Both the position numbers and the translations under genes were made by a program. Positions 35,036 through 44,122 of a stretch of 64,000 nt of DNA are shown piece by piece. Numbering within the stretch: the first letter of the stretch is position 1; each line of letters opens with the position of its first letter. Source of the stretch: Streptomyces durocortorensis (lineage in GTDB: Bacteria > Actinomycetota > Actinomycetes > Streptomycetales > Streptomycetaceae); the NCBI RefSeq assembly GCF_031760065.1, contig NZ_CP134500.1, positions 3,286,001 to 3,350,000 of the forward strand, in the 5' to 3' direction. Under the pieces are notes generated by a model, which saw only the letters and a program-made list of their open reading frames with translations, was not told the DNA's origin and searched no databases.

Positions 35036-35480
35036 GCGAGCGCATCGAGACCGTCGTCCTGGACTCTGAAGGGCTGTCCGTCTGGATAGCGCAGGACCGC
35101 AAGCTCCTCGCGATGCTGCAGGTTTTCCATGACATGGGAGCCGACCTCGTGATCAGGGCGAACACCACCGTGGAAGTCAGCCACTCCCGCACCAACACGC
35201 CTCGCCTGAACTGGGCTCTGCCCCGCGTCAAGGTGGAACCGATCACCGAGCAGGCGGCCAAGGCGGCGGAACTACTCAAAGGCGCCGGACTGCACGGCCA
35301 CACGTACGCCATCGACGCCGCGGTCACCGAGGTCGCGCTCCGCCAGCCGAGACCGGTCGCTTCACCGACGCCCGGCAGCAACGAGATGACCAAGCTCTGC
35401 GAAATCCGCATCATCCCCCTCCGCCCCGTCGGCCCACCAGGAGCACACACCTTGGCGGGGTCCGTTGCGCTGCCGACCTC

Positions 35481-35608
35481 CGTGCCCCATCCGTGCCCAG
35501 CAGAGCGGACAACAGCGGTCAGATACAGCTTCCAGAGACCGGGGCCCATCCACCTGCAGCATGCAAAGGCGCAGGTGAGGGCGCCTCTAGCAGCCCAAGC
35601 ACCGCTGA
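35481..35608 (+). repeat. att-proximal arm, copy A (128 bp)
   Basis: Begins CGTGCCCCATCCGTGCCCAG, contains AGCGGACAACAGCGGTCA, and ends exactly at att copy 3. The same sequence at the same 128-base distance precedes att copies 4 and 5. Likely the integrase arm-binding side of attP. Confidence 0.8.
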
Positions 35609-35650
35609 TTCCCAAGCTCAGAGCGCGAGTTCGATTCTCGTCACCCGCTC
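35609..35650 (+). repeat. att copy 3: tRNA-Gly 3' repeat
   Basis: Matches tRNA 27785-27826 and then diverges (CTCTTTC instead of CTCCA). Followed by a perfect hairpin (35658-35684). Left boundary of the RHS toxin island. Confidence 0.93.
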
Positions 35651-35657
35651 TTTCAGA

Positions 35658-35684
35658 AAGACCCCGGTCTCCGACCGGGGTCTT
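35658..35684 (+). terminator. Hairpin following att copy 3
   Basis: AAGACCCCGGTC (35658-35669) pairs with 35673-35684 around three bases, followed by CTTCG. Confidence 0.85.
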
Positions 35685-35815
35685 CTTCGTGTTCGGCGGC
35701 GGTCCGTGGTGTGGGGCTGTGGGGACGGCTGGAACCGCGTGGTTGCGGGTGGGCGTGGTGTCCTAGCGTGTGCGGAAGTGAAGGGCGACGACTCGCGTAT
35801 GGGGGAGGGCTTCCG

Positions 35816-36247
35816 GTGGGTGACGGGCCAGCGCTGGTGGAGCGGATAGCCGAGCGGCGGGCCGGGGTCGGTGACCCGAGGGCTTTGGTGGGTGAGCTGC
35901 GGCGGACGTTGGTGCTGGTGCCCTTCGACCGTGGTGGGCTGTGGACCGCCGAGTTCGGTGGGGTGCGATGGGTGTGCGGGTTCACCGATGAGGCGGCGTT
36001 GACCCGGTTCGCGGAGGAGCGGGCTGTGGTGGAGGGGGCCGGGGCCGCCGCGCGGAGTTGGGAGTATGCCGTGTTCCGGGGGGCTCGGTTGCTGGATGAG
36101 GTCATCCCGGCCATGGGGGTGCCGGCCGGCGTCGCGGTGAACGTGGCCGACCCGGACGGGTCGATGCTGTTTCCGCCGGTGGTGGGGATCGTGCCGGATG
36201 CCGTCGCCGTCGACGCGGACGTCCCGGGCGCGGGGCAGCAGCGGTGA
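35816..36247 (+). CDS. SseB-like protein of the RHS toxin island
   Basis: 143 residues; the GTG at 35816 follows GGGGGAGGG. The sequence LRRTLVLVPFDRGGLWTAEF, then GVRWVCGFTDEAALTRFAEE, matches the SseB N-terminal-like domain common in Streptomyces type VII secretion and toxin loci. Its stop overlaps the next start (GTGA), and the following three genes continue in the same direction with almost no gaps. It is therefore the first gene of a four-gene toxin operon. Its exact role is not known; a chaperone or secretion accessory function is plausible. Confidence 0.75.
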   Translation: MGDGPALVERIAERRAGVGDPRALVGELRRTLVLVPFDRGGLWTAEFGGVRWVCGFTDEAALTRFAEERAVVEGAGAAARSWEYAVFRGARLLDEVIPAMGVPAGVAVNVADPDGSMLFPPVVGIVPDAVAVDADVPGAGQQR

Positions 36248-36891
36248 GCGGTGCGGGGGCGGAAGACCTCAACGTCGATCCCGTCAGTGTTCAGCAGATC
36301 ACCAGCGGGCTGCGTGAGGCCGTTGCCGAGTTGAGGGAGATCGGTACCGGTACCGGCGCGGTGCTCGGCAAGGGGCTCTCGGACCTGTCGATGACCGGGA
36401 TGGAAGCCGGTCACCACGGGCTGTCGGTGGACTTCGAGGACTTCTGCGAGCGGTGGGAGTGGGGCGTCCGCGCACTGGTCCAGGACGCCAACGCCATCGC
36501 GGCGAAGCTGGGGCTCGCGGCGGGGATCGTGTGGGAGGAGGACCAGTACGTCCACGGGACGTTCAAGATCGCCGTGAACGCTGGCGTGGGGAATCCGCAT
36601 GCCTCAGAAGACGAGATCGTCCAGCAGGACTGGGGCGATGTGTTCACCCCGGACTACCTGAGTCCGGACTACAGCCGCGAGTCGTTCGAGCGGGCATCGG
36701 ACGAGGCCGGACAGACCTGGAAGGACACCGGGCGGGCGCTCGTCACCGAAGGGAACGGAGGACGCCAGGCGGACCAGCTGAACGAGATGTTCGGCGTGGA
36801 TCAGGAGGCGTTCGACCGGTCCGTGGACGAGGCTTTCGGGCCGTCGCCTGAGGAGCGGGCCCGAAAGCAGGAGCAGGACGGGGGGAACTAG
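36244..36891 (+). CDS. WXG100-like partner protein of the RHS toxin
   Basis: 215 residues, GTG coupled to the gene before. Residues 10-105 form a helical hairpin-like region (VSVQQITSGLREAVAELREI, then FEDFCERWEWGVRALVQDAN) of the type seen in ESX/WXG100 relatives. The C-terminal half is acidic and unstructured-looking. Three bases separate it from the RHS gene. I infer that it accompanies the RHS protein during type VII-like export. No enzyme motif is seen. Confidence 0.6.
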   Translation: MSGAGAEDLNVDPVSVQQITSGLREAVAELREIGTGTGAVLGKGLSDLSMTGMEAGHHGLSVDFEDFCERWEWGVRALVQDANAIAAKLGLAAGIVWEEDQYVHGTFKIAVNAGVGNPHASEDEIVQQDWGDVFTPDYLSPDYSRESFERASDEAGQTWKDTGRALVTEGNGGRQADQLNEMFGVDQEAFDRSVDEAFGPSPEERARKQEQDGGN

Positions 36892-36894
36892 GTC

Positions 36895-39800
36895 ATGGGG
36901 ATCGGGGATTTCGTCCGGGACATCACGCCCGACGTCGTCGAGGACGTGATCGAGGACGGTGTCGAGTGGGTCGGTGACCGGGTCGAGGATGCCGGGAACT
37001 GGACCGGCGACCGGCTGGAGGACGCTGGCTGGGAGTCCGGGGCGGACTGGGTCCGGGAAAAGTCCCGGTCGGTGGCGAACCGGATGGGCGCCGAGGTCGA
37101 CGAGATGGACCTCGGGCAGACCGAGGACAAGACCAAGCTCATCTACGGCAGCCCGTCCGAGATCCGGTCCACCGCCACCCACCTGCGCAAGCTCCAGGGC
37201 GCGTTCGACAAGGTCGGCGGTGGGCTCAAGGGCGTGGACTCGTCCGCGCTCAAGGGTCAGGCGGCGGACGCGTTCCGGAACTCCGTATCGGTCGAGCCGC
37301 CCAAGTGGTTCAAGGCCGCCGACGCCTTCGAGAAGGCGGCCGCCGCGCTTGACGCCTTCGCGGGGACCGTGGAGTGGGCCCAGGGGCAGGCGCAGACCGC
37401 GATCGACAAGTGGAAGGCCGGGACCAAGGCGTCGGAGGAGGCCCGGGACGCGTACAACGAGAAGACGACCACGTACAACAAGGCCGTCGACGCCTACAAC
37501 GCCAAACCCGCCGACGAGCGCGACCCCTCCACCCTGCCGCCCAAGCCGGGCACCTTCAGCGATCCGGGCACCGGGCGGATGAAGGAAGCCCAGGAGTTGC
37601 TCTCGGAGGCGCGCAAACAGCGCAACACCGCCGCCGAGACTGCCCGCAAGGCCGTGACCGCGGCCCGGGACGCCGCCCCGCAGAAGCCGCGCTACTCCGA
37701 GCAGGCCATGGACGGGCTCGCCGAGTACCAGGTCATCAAGACCCATCTTGCGGGCGGCGTCGTCAAGGGCGCGGCAGGCATTCTGACCTTCGCGCGCAGC
37801 GTCAATCCCATGGATCTGTACAACATCACCCACCCCGCCGAGTACGGGCTCGCGCTCAACAACACCGCCGCCGGGCTCGTCCGGGTCGCCAACGACCCCT
37901 GGGGCACCGGCAAGCAAGTGGTCACCGACTTCATGAAGGACCCCGCCGAAGGCTTCGGCCGGCTTCTCCCCGACGCCGCCCTCACCGTCGCGACCGGCGG
38001 GGCGGGGGCGGGTGTCAAGGGGGCCCGGGTGGTGAAGGAGGCCGCCGACATCGCCTCCGACGCCCGCAAGCTGGAGAACCGCTCACCCGAAGGAACCCAC
38101 AACCGTCCTGACAGCGAGCGCACCAGCGGGGGAACCGACCCGGTCGACCTCGCCTCCGGCCGCATGTTCCTTCCTCAGACCGACGTGAGGCTCCCCGGCG
38201 TACTGCCCCTGACGTTCACGCGTCGCTTCGAGTCCGGGTACACAGCCGGCCGGTTCTTCGGACCCTCCTGGTCCTCCACCGTCGACGAACGCCTGGAGAT
38301 CGACGCCCGCGGCGTCATCCACGTCACCGCCGACGGCCTGCTCATCACTTACCCCCACCCCTTGCCCGGGTTGCCCACCCACCCGGAGTCCGGCACCTCA
38401 CGCAATTCCCTGAGCCGTGATGAATTCGGCGACTACACCCTCACCGACTCAGACACTCGACTGACCAAGTACTTCTCCGCCCCTCATGGAACGGAACCCG
38501 GCCAAGACGGAACCGCATGGCTCGTCCAGATCACCGACCGCAACGACAACGCCATCAGCATCGACCGCACTGACGACGGGACGCCCCAGGAACTCGTCCA
38601 CTCCGCCGGGTACCGCCTCTCGCTAACCAGCACCGAAACGGGGATTACCGTGCTGAGTGTGAGCGACGAGACAGGGGCAGCCATCCCCATCAGGTCCTAC
38701 GGCTACACGTGCGGCGATCTCACCACCGTCACGAAACCGTCCGGCGCCACACTCACCTTCATCTACGACGATCGGGGGCGGATCACCGCCTGGATCGACT
38801 CCAACAACCACCGCTATGACTACACCTACGACAACAACGACCGCGTGATCGCACAGGGAGGTGAGGGCGGTCACCTGCAGATGACCCTCGCCTACAGCGA
38901 TCCGGACACGGCGACCGGCCACCGCACGACCTCTCTGACGACCGCGCGCGGTCACACCACCCGCTATCTCGTCGGCAGAGACAGCCGCATCCTCTCCGCG
39001 ACGGACCCGCTCGGCCATACCACCCGCTTCACCCACGACGCCCGCGGAAGGCTGCTCACGCTCACCGACCCACTCGGTCGCGCCACAACTCACCAGTACG
39101 ACGGGGAGGGGAGACAGACCGCGGTCCTCTATCCCGACGGCAGTGAGGAGCGCATCGTCTTCGATCAGCTCGGCCTGCCAACTCAATACACGGCTCAGGA
39201 CGGTGCTCGTTGGCTGCAGGAGTTCGACGACCGCGGTAATCGAACCGCCGTCACCGATCCCATGGGCAACACAACGCGCTACACCTATGACGCTGCCGGA
39301 TTCCTGACCGGGAAGACCGACCCGCTCGGAGCGGTCACCTCGATACGGTGCAATGCGTCAGGGCAGCCCGTGGCGGTCACGGACGCCGTCGGTGCCACCA
39401 CCCACTACCAGCGGGACCTCCTGGGTCGCCCTGTCCGGATAACCGACGCACTGGGTGCGACCACAGTCCTGGAATGGTCAGCCGACGGAGAACTGGCCGG
39501 TCGCACCACCCCTGACGGTTCCAAGGAGTCCTGGGCCTACGACGGCGAAGGGAACTGTACGCGTCACGTCGACGCGCTCGGACGGGAATCCCACTTCGAG
39601 TACACGCACTTCGATCTTCTCTCGGCGAGCAGGTCACCTGAAGGAGCGAGTTTCGAGTTCCAGCACGATGGCGAACTCAACCTCACGCAGGTCCGGAACA
39701 CGCTGGGCTCGGTGTGGTCGTACACACGCGACCCTGCGGGGCGGCTCGTTTCGGAGACGGACTTCGACGGCCGCACGCTCACTTACGAGTCGGACGCTGC

Positions 39801-41568
39801 CGGACAGGTAGTCACGCGCACCAACCCGCTGGGTGAGTCCATCACGTACGAACGCGACGCGTGCGGCCGAGTGACCCGCAAGGACGCGGCGGGCGCGGTG
39901 ACGACCTTCTCCTACGACCGAGCCGGGCGCCTGCTCCATGCTGCGGGGCCGGAGAGCGAACTGCTCTATCAGTACAACCGAATCGGCCGTGTGAAAGCAG
40001 AGATAGCCGACGGCCGTGTCACCACCTATACCTACGATGCGCTGGGCCGCCGGACCGAGCGCATGACACCCACCGGTCAGCGCACCAGGTACGCCTATGA
40101 CTCCTCCGACCGGCTCACCGAGCTGATCAGCGGCAGCCGGACCATCGCGTTCACCCACGACCTGGCGGGCCGCGAACTGACGCGCGCCATCGGGCCCGAG
40201 CTGACCTTCGACTCCGCGTGGGACGACGCTGGAAGGCTGGTCGCACAACACATCTTCCGTGGCGAAGACACAGTGAACCGCCGGTCCTACACCTACGACG
40301 CCGGCGACCGGCTCACGGCAGTCGACGACACACTGCGCGGCATGTCGCGCTTCACCCTGGACGCTGTCGGCCGGGTCGTGTCCGTTACGGCGGACCGGTG
40401 GGCCGAGAACTACGCCTACGATGCCGACGGAAATCAGACTTCCGCGTCCTGGACTGCCTCCCATCCCGGCCAGGAGGCTACGGGGCCTCGTTCCTACACC
40501 GGCACGGAGATCATTCACGCCGGCGCGATCCGGTTCGAGCACGATGCTCTGGGCCGGGTCACCGTCCGCCGGAAGACACGGCTGTCCCGCAAGCCCGACA
40601 CCTGGCGGTACACGTGGGACGTCGAGGACCGCCTGACATCGGTGACCACCCCGGACGACATCACGTGGCTCTACCGCTATGACCCCCTTGGCCGCCGCAC
40701 AAGCAAAGTCCGGCTGTCCGACACGGGTGACCCCACGGGTGAGGAGATCCGTTTCTCCTGGGACGGCACCACGCTCTGCGAGCAGACCACGTTGTCTCCG
40801 GAGCTTCCTCGTCCGGTCACCCTCACCTGGGATCACGACGGCATTCGCCCTCTCGCCCAGACCGAGCGCATTCTTTCCTCGAACGCGCGCCAGGACGTGA
40901 TCGACGAGCGATTCTTCGCGATCGCCACCGACCTGATTGGCACCCCCACCGAACTCATCGATGAGACCGGGAACGTGGGGTGGCAGTCCCGCGCGGCTCT
41001 CTGGGGCAGCACGACATGGCCGAGGGACAGCACGACCTACACGCCGCTCCGCTTTCCCGGCCAGTACTACGACCCGGAGAGCGGCCTGCACTACAACCAC
41101 CATCGGCACTACGATCCGCAGACCGCGCGCTACCTCACAGCCGACCCTCTCGGTCTTTCGCCCGCGCCCAATCCCCGTACCTACGTCCACAACCCCCACA
41201 CCTGGTCCGATCCGCTGGGGCTCGGACCCTGCCCCCGAGGAGGGTGGGAAGAAAAAGCCGACTTCTCCAGCCAGAGCGTGATGAGCAAGAAATTTCACGC
41301 CCATGCGGGAGACTTCTTGGACGAGCCGGGCAATCTCAAGAAGGCGAATCTCCAGAGGTTCGAAGATAGCATGCGAGCTCATATAAAAGCGGATGACACG
41401 AAGATTTACCGATTCGACTACAGAGGCCAAGGGCAAGCGATCGGCTTCATTGACCCGACCACTCAGAAGATGGTCATGCTGCACGCGGACACCGGAAAAT
41501 TCTGGTCGGGCTATAAACTGGGCGACAAGCAATTTCAAAGCATCATCGATAAAGGGTTCCTATGGTGA
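36895..41568 (+). CDS. RHS-repeat polymorphic toxin with colicin D-like C-terminal nuclease
   Basis: 1557 residues. Residues 1-180 look like a type VII export domain (helical, EDAGWESGADWVREKSRSVA). A hydrophobic region follows near 275-390. A DUF6531-type start comes near 410 (DPVDLASGRMFLPQTDVRLP), then many YD/RHS repeats (about 570-1390). The RHS core ends YLTADPLGLSPAPNPRTYVH and SDPLGL near 1440. The last 110 residues are the toxin: KKFHAHAGDF, KANLQRFEDSMRAHI, TYRG-like DYRGQG, GKFWSGYKL. This matches the tRNA-Arg anticodon nuclease domain of colicin D. Its DNA is visibly more AT-rich than the shell. The next gene is the cognate immunity. Confidence 0.88.
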   Translation: MGIGDFVRDITPDVVEDVIEDGVEWVGDRVEDAGNWTGDRLEDAGWESGADWVREKSRSVANRMGAEVDEMDLGQTEDKTKLIYGSPSEIRSTATHLRKLQGAFDKVGGGLKGVDSSALKGQAADAFRNSVSVEPPKWFKAADAFEKAAAALDAFAGTVEWAQGQAQTAIDKWKAGTKASEEARDAYNEKTTTYNKAVDAYNAKPADERDPSTLPPKPGTFSDPGTGRMKEAQELLSEARKQRNTAAETARKAVTAARDAAPQKPRYSEQAMDGLAEYQVIKTHLAGGVVKGAAGILTFARSVNPMDLYNITHPAEYGLALNNTAAGLVRVANDPWGTGKQVVTDFMKDPAEGFGRLLPDAALTVATGGAGAGVKGARVVKEAADIASDARKLENRSPEGTHNRPDSERTSGGTDPVDLASGRMFLPQTDVRLPGVLPLTFTRRFESGYTAGRFFGPSWSSTVDERLEIDARGVIHVTADGLLITYPHPLPGLPTHPESGTSRNSLSRDEFGDYTLTDSDTRLTKYFSAPHGTEPGQDGTAWLVQITDRNDNAISIDRTDDGTPQELVHSAGYRLSLTSTETGITVLSVSDETGAAIPIRSYGYTCGDLTTVTKPSGATLTFIYDDRGRITAWIDSNNHRYDYTYDNNDRVIAQGGEGGHLQMTLAYSDPDTATGHRTTSLTTARGHTTRYLVGRDSRILSATDPLGHTTRFTHDARGRLLTLTDPLGRATTHQYDGEGRQTAVLYPDGSEERIVFDQLGLPTQYTAQDGARWLQEFDDRGNRTAVTDPMGNTTRYTYDAAGFLTGKTDPLGAVTSIRCNASGQPVAVTDAVGATTHYQRDLLGRPVRITDALGATTVLEWSADGELAGRTTPDGSKESWAYDGEGNCTRHVDALGRESHFEYTHFDLLSASRSPEGASFEFQHDGELNLTQVRNTLGSVWSYTRDPAGRLVSETDFDGRTLTYESDAAGQVVTRTNPLGESITYERDACGRVTRKDAAGAVTTFSYDRAGRLLHAAGPESELLYQYNRIGRVKAEIADGRVTTYTYDALGRRTERMTPTGQRTRYAYDSSDRLTELISGSRTIAFTHDLAGRELTRAIGPELTFDSAWDDAGRLVAQHIFRGEDTVNRRSYTYDAGDRLTAVDDTLRGMSRFTLDAVGRVVSVTADRWAENYAYDADGNQTSASWTASHPGQEATGPRSYTGTEIIHAGAIRFEHDALGRVTVRRKTRLSRKPDTWRYTWDVEDRLTSVTTPDDITWLYRYDPLGRRTSKVRLSDTGDPTGEEIRFSWDGTTLCEQTTLSPELPRPVTLTWDHDGIRPLAQTERILSSNARQDVIDERFFAIATDLIGTPTELIDETGNVGWQSRAALWGSTTWPRDSTTYTPLRFPGQYYDPESGLHYNHHRHYDPQTARYLTADPLGLSPAPNPRTYVHNPHTWSDPLGLGPCPRGGWEEKADFSSQSVMSKKFHAHAGDFLDEPGNLKKANLQRFEDSMRAHIKADDTKIYRFDYRGQGQAIGFIDPTTQKMVMLHADTGKFWSGYKLGDKQFQSIIDKGFLW

Positions 41569-42350
41569 TTGGGTCGAACGAGGGCGGAACTGGAAGTGCC
41601 ATGACTGTTCTCGACATGCAGGGCGCCTTCAGCGGACAATGGATCGCGGCAGGAGAGAAGAAGGTCACCCCGGTGCCGGCAGGCAGTCGCACGGACGACT
41701 CTCTCGTCAGGCGTATCACCGAGGGATGCCGGACTGCGGGCGCCGACGCCGTCCTGGTGATTCACCCCTCCGCCGGGGCAATCGCCTCTGCGGAGAGTCT
41801 TCCGCCGGCCGATCCGGGCCTTGTCTCGCTGCCTGCGGATCTTCTGCTCGTCGCTGCGAACCTCGAGGGCGCGGTCCTCTTTCCCGGGCCGGGCTACGCC
41901 TTGGTCGCCGGCACGTCGGAGTTCCTCGCGGGAGCGGCGCCGGAGGGAGTGGACCAGGCGCGTGCTCGCTTCGCCCGTTACGCTCGGGCAGCAGCACGGA
42001 AATGGCCCGCTCTGGAGTCGATCGCGCGATCGTTTCCTCCCGGACACATCGCCTGGAAGTACCCGAGGGACGTTCCTGAGGCCACCGCCACGGGCCAGCA
42101 GCTGGCACTTATGAGAGATCTAGCAGCCGGACGCTGCACGGGGGCGGAATTTGCCGTCGGCTGGCTCGACGCACGTCGTCGTTCGCAGCAGCAGGGCGAG
42201 CGGGTCCGCGATCCGTTGGAAACTCTTCTCGATCGTGTCTTCTCGCTGCTGGAGGACTACTCCATCGATCCGCAGTTCAAGGAGCCGGAGGATTTGTCGG
42301 ATGACGACCTGAAGGACGCCGTCATCAAACTGCTAAGCAAAGCGGAATGA
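41562..42350 (+). CDS. Colicin D-type immunity protein with an extra N-terminal domain
   Basis: 262 residues; the ATG at 41562 overlaps the toxin stop and follows AAAGGG. The last 90 residues (LMRDLAAGRCTGAEFAVGWL, then LDRVFSLLEDYSIDPQFKEP and LSDDDLKDAVIKLLSKAE) match the small acidic colicin D immunity fold. The first 150 residues are an unrelated domain (TEGCRTAGADAVLVIHPSAG) not found in the classical 90-residue immunity protein. It should bind the nuclease domain, covering its active site. A start at 41600 is also possible. Confidence 0.82.
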   Translation: MVIGSNEGGTGSAMTVLDMQGAFSGQWIAAGEKKVTPVPAGSRTDDSLVRRITEGCRTAGADAVLVIHPSAGAIASAESLPPADPGLVSLPADLLLVAANLEGAVLFPGPGYALVAGTSEFLAGAAPEGVDQARARFARYARAAARKWPALESIARSFPPGHIAWKYPRDVPEATATGQQLALMRDLAAGRCTGAEFAVGWLDARRRSQQQGERVRDPLETLLDRVFSLLEDYSIDPQFKEPEDLSDDDLKDAVIKLLSKAE

Positions 42351-42460
42351 CCAGCGTCAGAGACCTCTGGGGACCGGGCGCAGTGGAGGCTGGTGCCGGG
42401 GACGGCTCCGCGCGGGCGAGAGCCGGGCGCCTCCGGACGTGGCGTCCGATCTCTGCGGGT

Positions 42461-42588
42461 CGTGCCCCATCCGTGCCCAGCGAAGCGGACAACAGCGGTC
42501 AAGTGCGGCGCCTGGAGGTCAGGCCAACCTCGCACGTCTCGACCAAACATGCAGGTCATAGGGGATGCGACCGCCCAAGCACCGTTGA
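42461..42588 (+). repeat. att-proximal arm, copy B (128 bp)
   Basis: Starts CGTGCCCCATCCGTGCCCAG and ends at att copy 4, the same length and layout as copies A and C. Internal divergence is moderate, strongest in the central 60 bases. Confidence 0.8.
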
Positions 42589-42632
42589 TTCCCAAGCTCA
42601 GAGCGCGAGTTCGATTCTCGTCACCCGCTCCA
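42589..42632 (+). repeat. att copy 4: 44-bp repeat of the tRNA-Gly 3' end
   Basis: Identical to tRNA 27785-27828 including CCA. A terminator-like hairpin with T tail follows (about 42637-42666, AAAAGCCCC...GGGGCTTTC), closely resembling that after the real tRNA. Right boundary of the RHS toxin island. Confidence 0.95.
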
Positions 42633-42996
42633 TGAAAAAGCCCCAGGCCAGCCGCCCGGGGCTTTCTTGTTGGCCCGGAGCGGAATCCGGATGTCGCCGA
42701 CCGGCTTCGGTCGCCAGCCAGGCCGGGGTGTACATCAGCTCAAAAAGGGGCCTGCCGCGCCGCCCCCCGGCCGTGCTTGTACCAGCGGCCTGCTCACACC
42801 AAGTCATAGTCCACCTCGTCGCCCTTCTCATCTGCCATGGGCTCGTCGTAGAACCGGAGAGAAGCTCCCACTCAGTTGCTGTCCGGCCTGCGCTCACCAA
42901 CCTGTAGGACCTGGGCAGCAGCGGACTCCACTGGCCGAGTAGGCCGTCGTGTGGCAGCAGTGGCGTCGCCCAAGGGCTTGCGGTGCGGCCGGGGAG
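42633..42996. other. Gap after att 4: hairpin and one gene remnant
   Basis: Apart from the att hairpin, only the end of a lost gene is visible, reading on the minus strand RFYDEPMADEKGDEVDYDLV with a TGA at 42794-42796. No intact gene is seen before the desaturase. Confidence 0.5.
42794..42865 (-). pseudogene. C-terminal fragment of an unknown gene
   Basis: About 20 codons ending EVDYDLV and a stop. The acidic tail looks like the natural C-terminus of a protein whose upstream part has been removed, but it is too short to name. Confidence 0.35.
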
Positions 42997-44115
42997 TCAG
43001 GCGGCGATGAGGTCCTGCTCACGGTCAGGCGTTCTGACCTCGTGCTGCCTGTTCGGCAGTGCGAGTCGGAAGACCTTGTGCCACGCGGAGAACACCTGCT
43101 TGGGCAGCGGGCCGGTGACGTACTCCAGCTCGTACTTCTCGAACAGCGCGCGCACCTTCACCGCGACCTCGGCGTACCGGTTGCTCGGCAGGTCCGGGAA
43201 CAGGTGGTGCTCGATCTGGTGCGACAGGTTGCCGGTCATGAAGTGCATGGCCTTGCTGCCGCTGATGTTCGCCGAGCCCATCATCTGGCGCAGGTACCAC
43301 TGGCCGCGCGTCTCGCCCCTGATCGACCGGCGCTCGAAGACCTGTACGCCCTCGGGGAAATGCCCGCACATGATCACCGAGTGGGTCCAGAGGTTGCGGA
43401 CCAGGTTCGCGGTGAACGTGGCGGCGAGTGTGGGGAGGAACGAGGGGCCCGACAGCAGCGGGTGGATCACGTAGTCCTTGAGCACCTGCTTGCGGATCTT
43501 GCGGCCCACGGCCTTGGCCCGCGCGCGGAACTCCGGGCTCTTGCGGCGGCGCTTGGTGAGGTTCTTGCCGAGCTCCAGGTCGTATGCCGCGATGCCGTAC
43601 TCGAAGAAGCAGGCGTTGAGGAAGTTCCACAGCGGCTGGCCGAGGTGGAAGGGGTGCCACTTCTGGTCTTCGTCGACGCGCATGATGCCGTAACCGAGGT
43701 CGTTGTCCTTGCCGATCACGTTGGTGTACGTGTGGTGCAGCTCGTTGTGCGAGTGCTTCCACTGATCGGACGGTGAGACGTGGTCCCACTCCCAGGTGGT
43801 GGAGTGGATCTTCGGGTCTCGCATCCAGTCCCACTGGCCGTGCAGGACGTTGTGGCCGATCTCCATGTTGTCCATGATCTTCGCCACGGACAGCCCGGCG
43901 GTGCCGATCAGCCACGCGGGCGGGAAGATCGAGAACAGCAGCACCCCCCTGCTGACCAGCTCCAGCTTGCGCTGCGCCGAGATGACTCGGCGGATGTAGG
44001 CGGCGTCCTTCTCGCCGCGGTCGGCGATCACCTCGTCGCGGATGGCGTCCAGCTCGCGACCCAGTTCCTCGATCTGGTCCGCGGTCAGGTGGGCGGTGGG
44101 GTCGATGGCGGTCAA
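42997..44115 (-). CDS. Membrane fatty acid desaturase
   Basis: 372 residues; the TTG at 44115 has TAGGAG six bases upstream and fits the family start. The three His boxes are HNVLHGQ, HNELHHTYTN and HQIEHHLFPD, the di-iron ligands of acyl desaturases. Hydrophobic helices flank them (GVLLFSIFPPAWLIGTAGLS, FLPTLAATFTANLV). It introduces double bonds into acyl lipids using electrons from the reductase encoded seven bases upstream. It resembles the mycobacterial DesA3 system. Regulation by the divergent PucR-type gene is likely. Confidence 0.92.
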   Translation of the reverse strand: MTAIDPTAHLTADQIEELGRELDAIRDEVIADRGEKDAAYIRRVISAQRKLELVSRGVLLFSIFPPAWLIGTAGLSVAKIMDNMEIGHNVLHGQWDWMRDPKIHSTTWEWDHVSPSDQWKHSHNELHHTYTNVIGKDNDLGYGIMRVDEDQKWHPFHLGQPLWNFLNACFFEYGIAAYDLELGKNLTKRRRKSPEFRARAKAVGRKIRKQVLKDYVIHPLLSGPSFLPTLAATFTANLVRNLWTHSVIMCGHFPEGVQVFERRSIRGETRGQWYLRQMMGSANISGSKAMHFMTGNLSHQIEHHLFPDLPSNRYAEVAVKVRALFEKYELEYVTGPLPKQVFSAWHKVFRLALPNRQHEVRTPDREQDLIAA

Positions 44116-44122
44116 GGTGCTC

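Larger units (their letters stand above)
35032..35766 (+). pseudogene. PIN-domain (VapC-like) toxin running through an att site
   Basis: The frame opens MSERIETVVLDSEGLSVWIA with the first PIN acidic residue (VVLDSEG) and continues FHDMGADLVIRANTTVEVSH and LLKGAGLHGHTYAIDAAVTE. Relatives end about 135 residues in, after a DxxD segment and MTKLC. Here the acidic pair is replaced (SPTPGSNEMTKLC) and no stop follows, so the frame continues through the att flank and att copy 3 for about 110 more residues. I read it as a decayed toxin whose end was replaced by element DNA. Confidence 0.6.

Noticed and set aside
39634..41538. 634-codon frame opposite the RHS gene
   Set aside because: Antisense shadow of the YD-repeat region.
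42598..42900. 100-residue frame across att copy 4
   Set aside because: Its last residues are the translated tRNA fragment; no family and no ribosome site.
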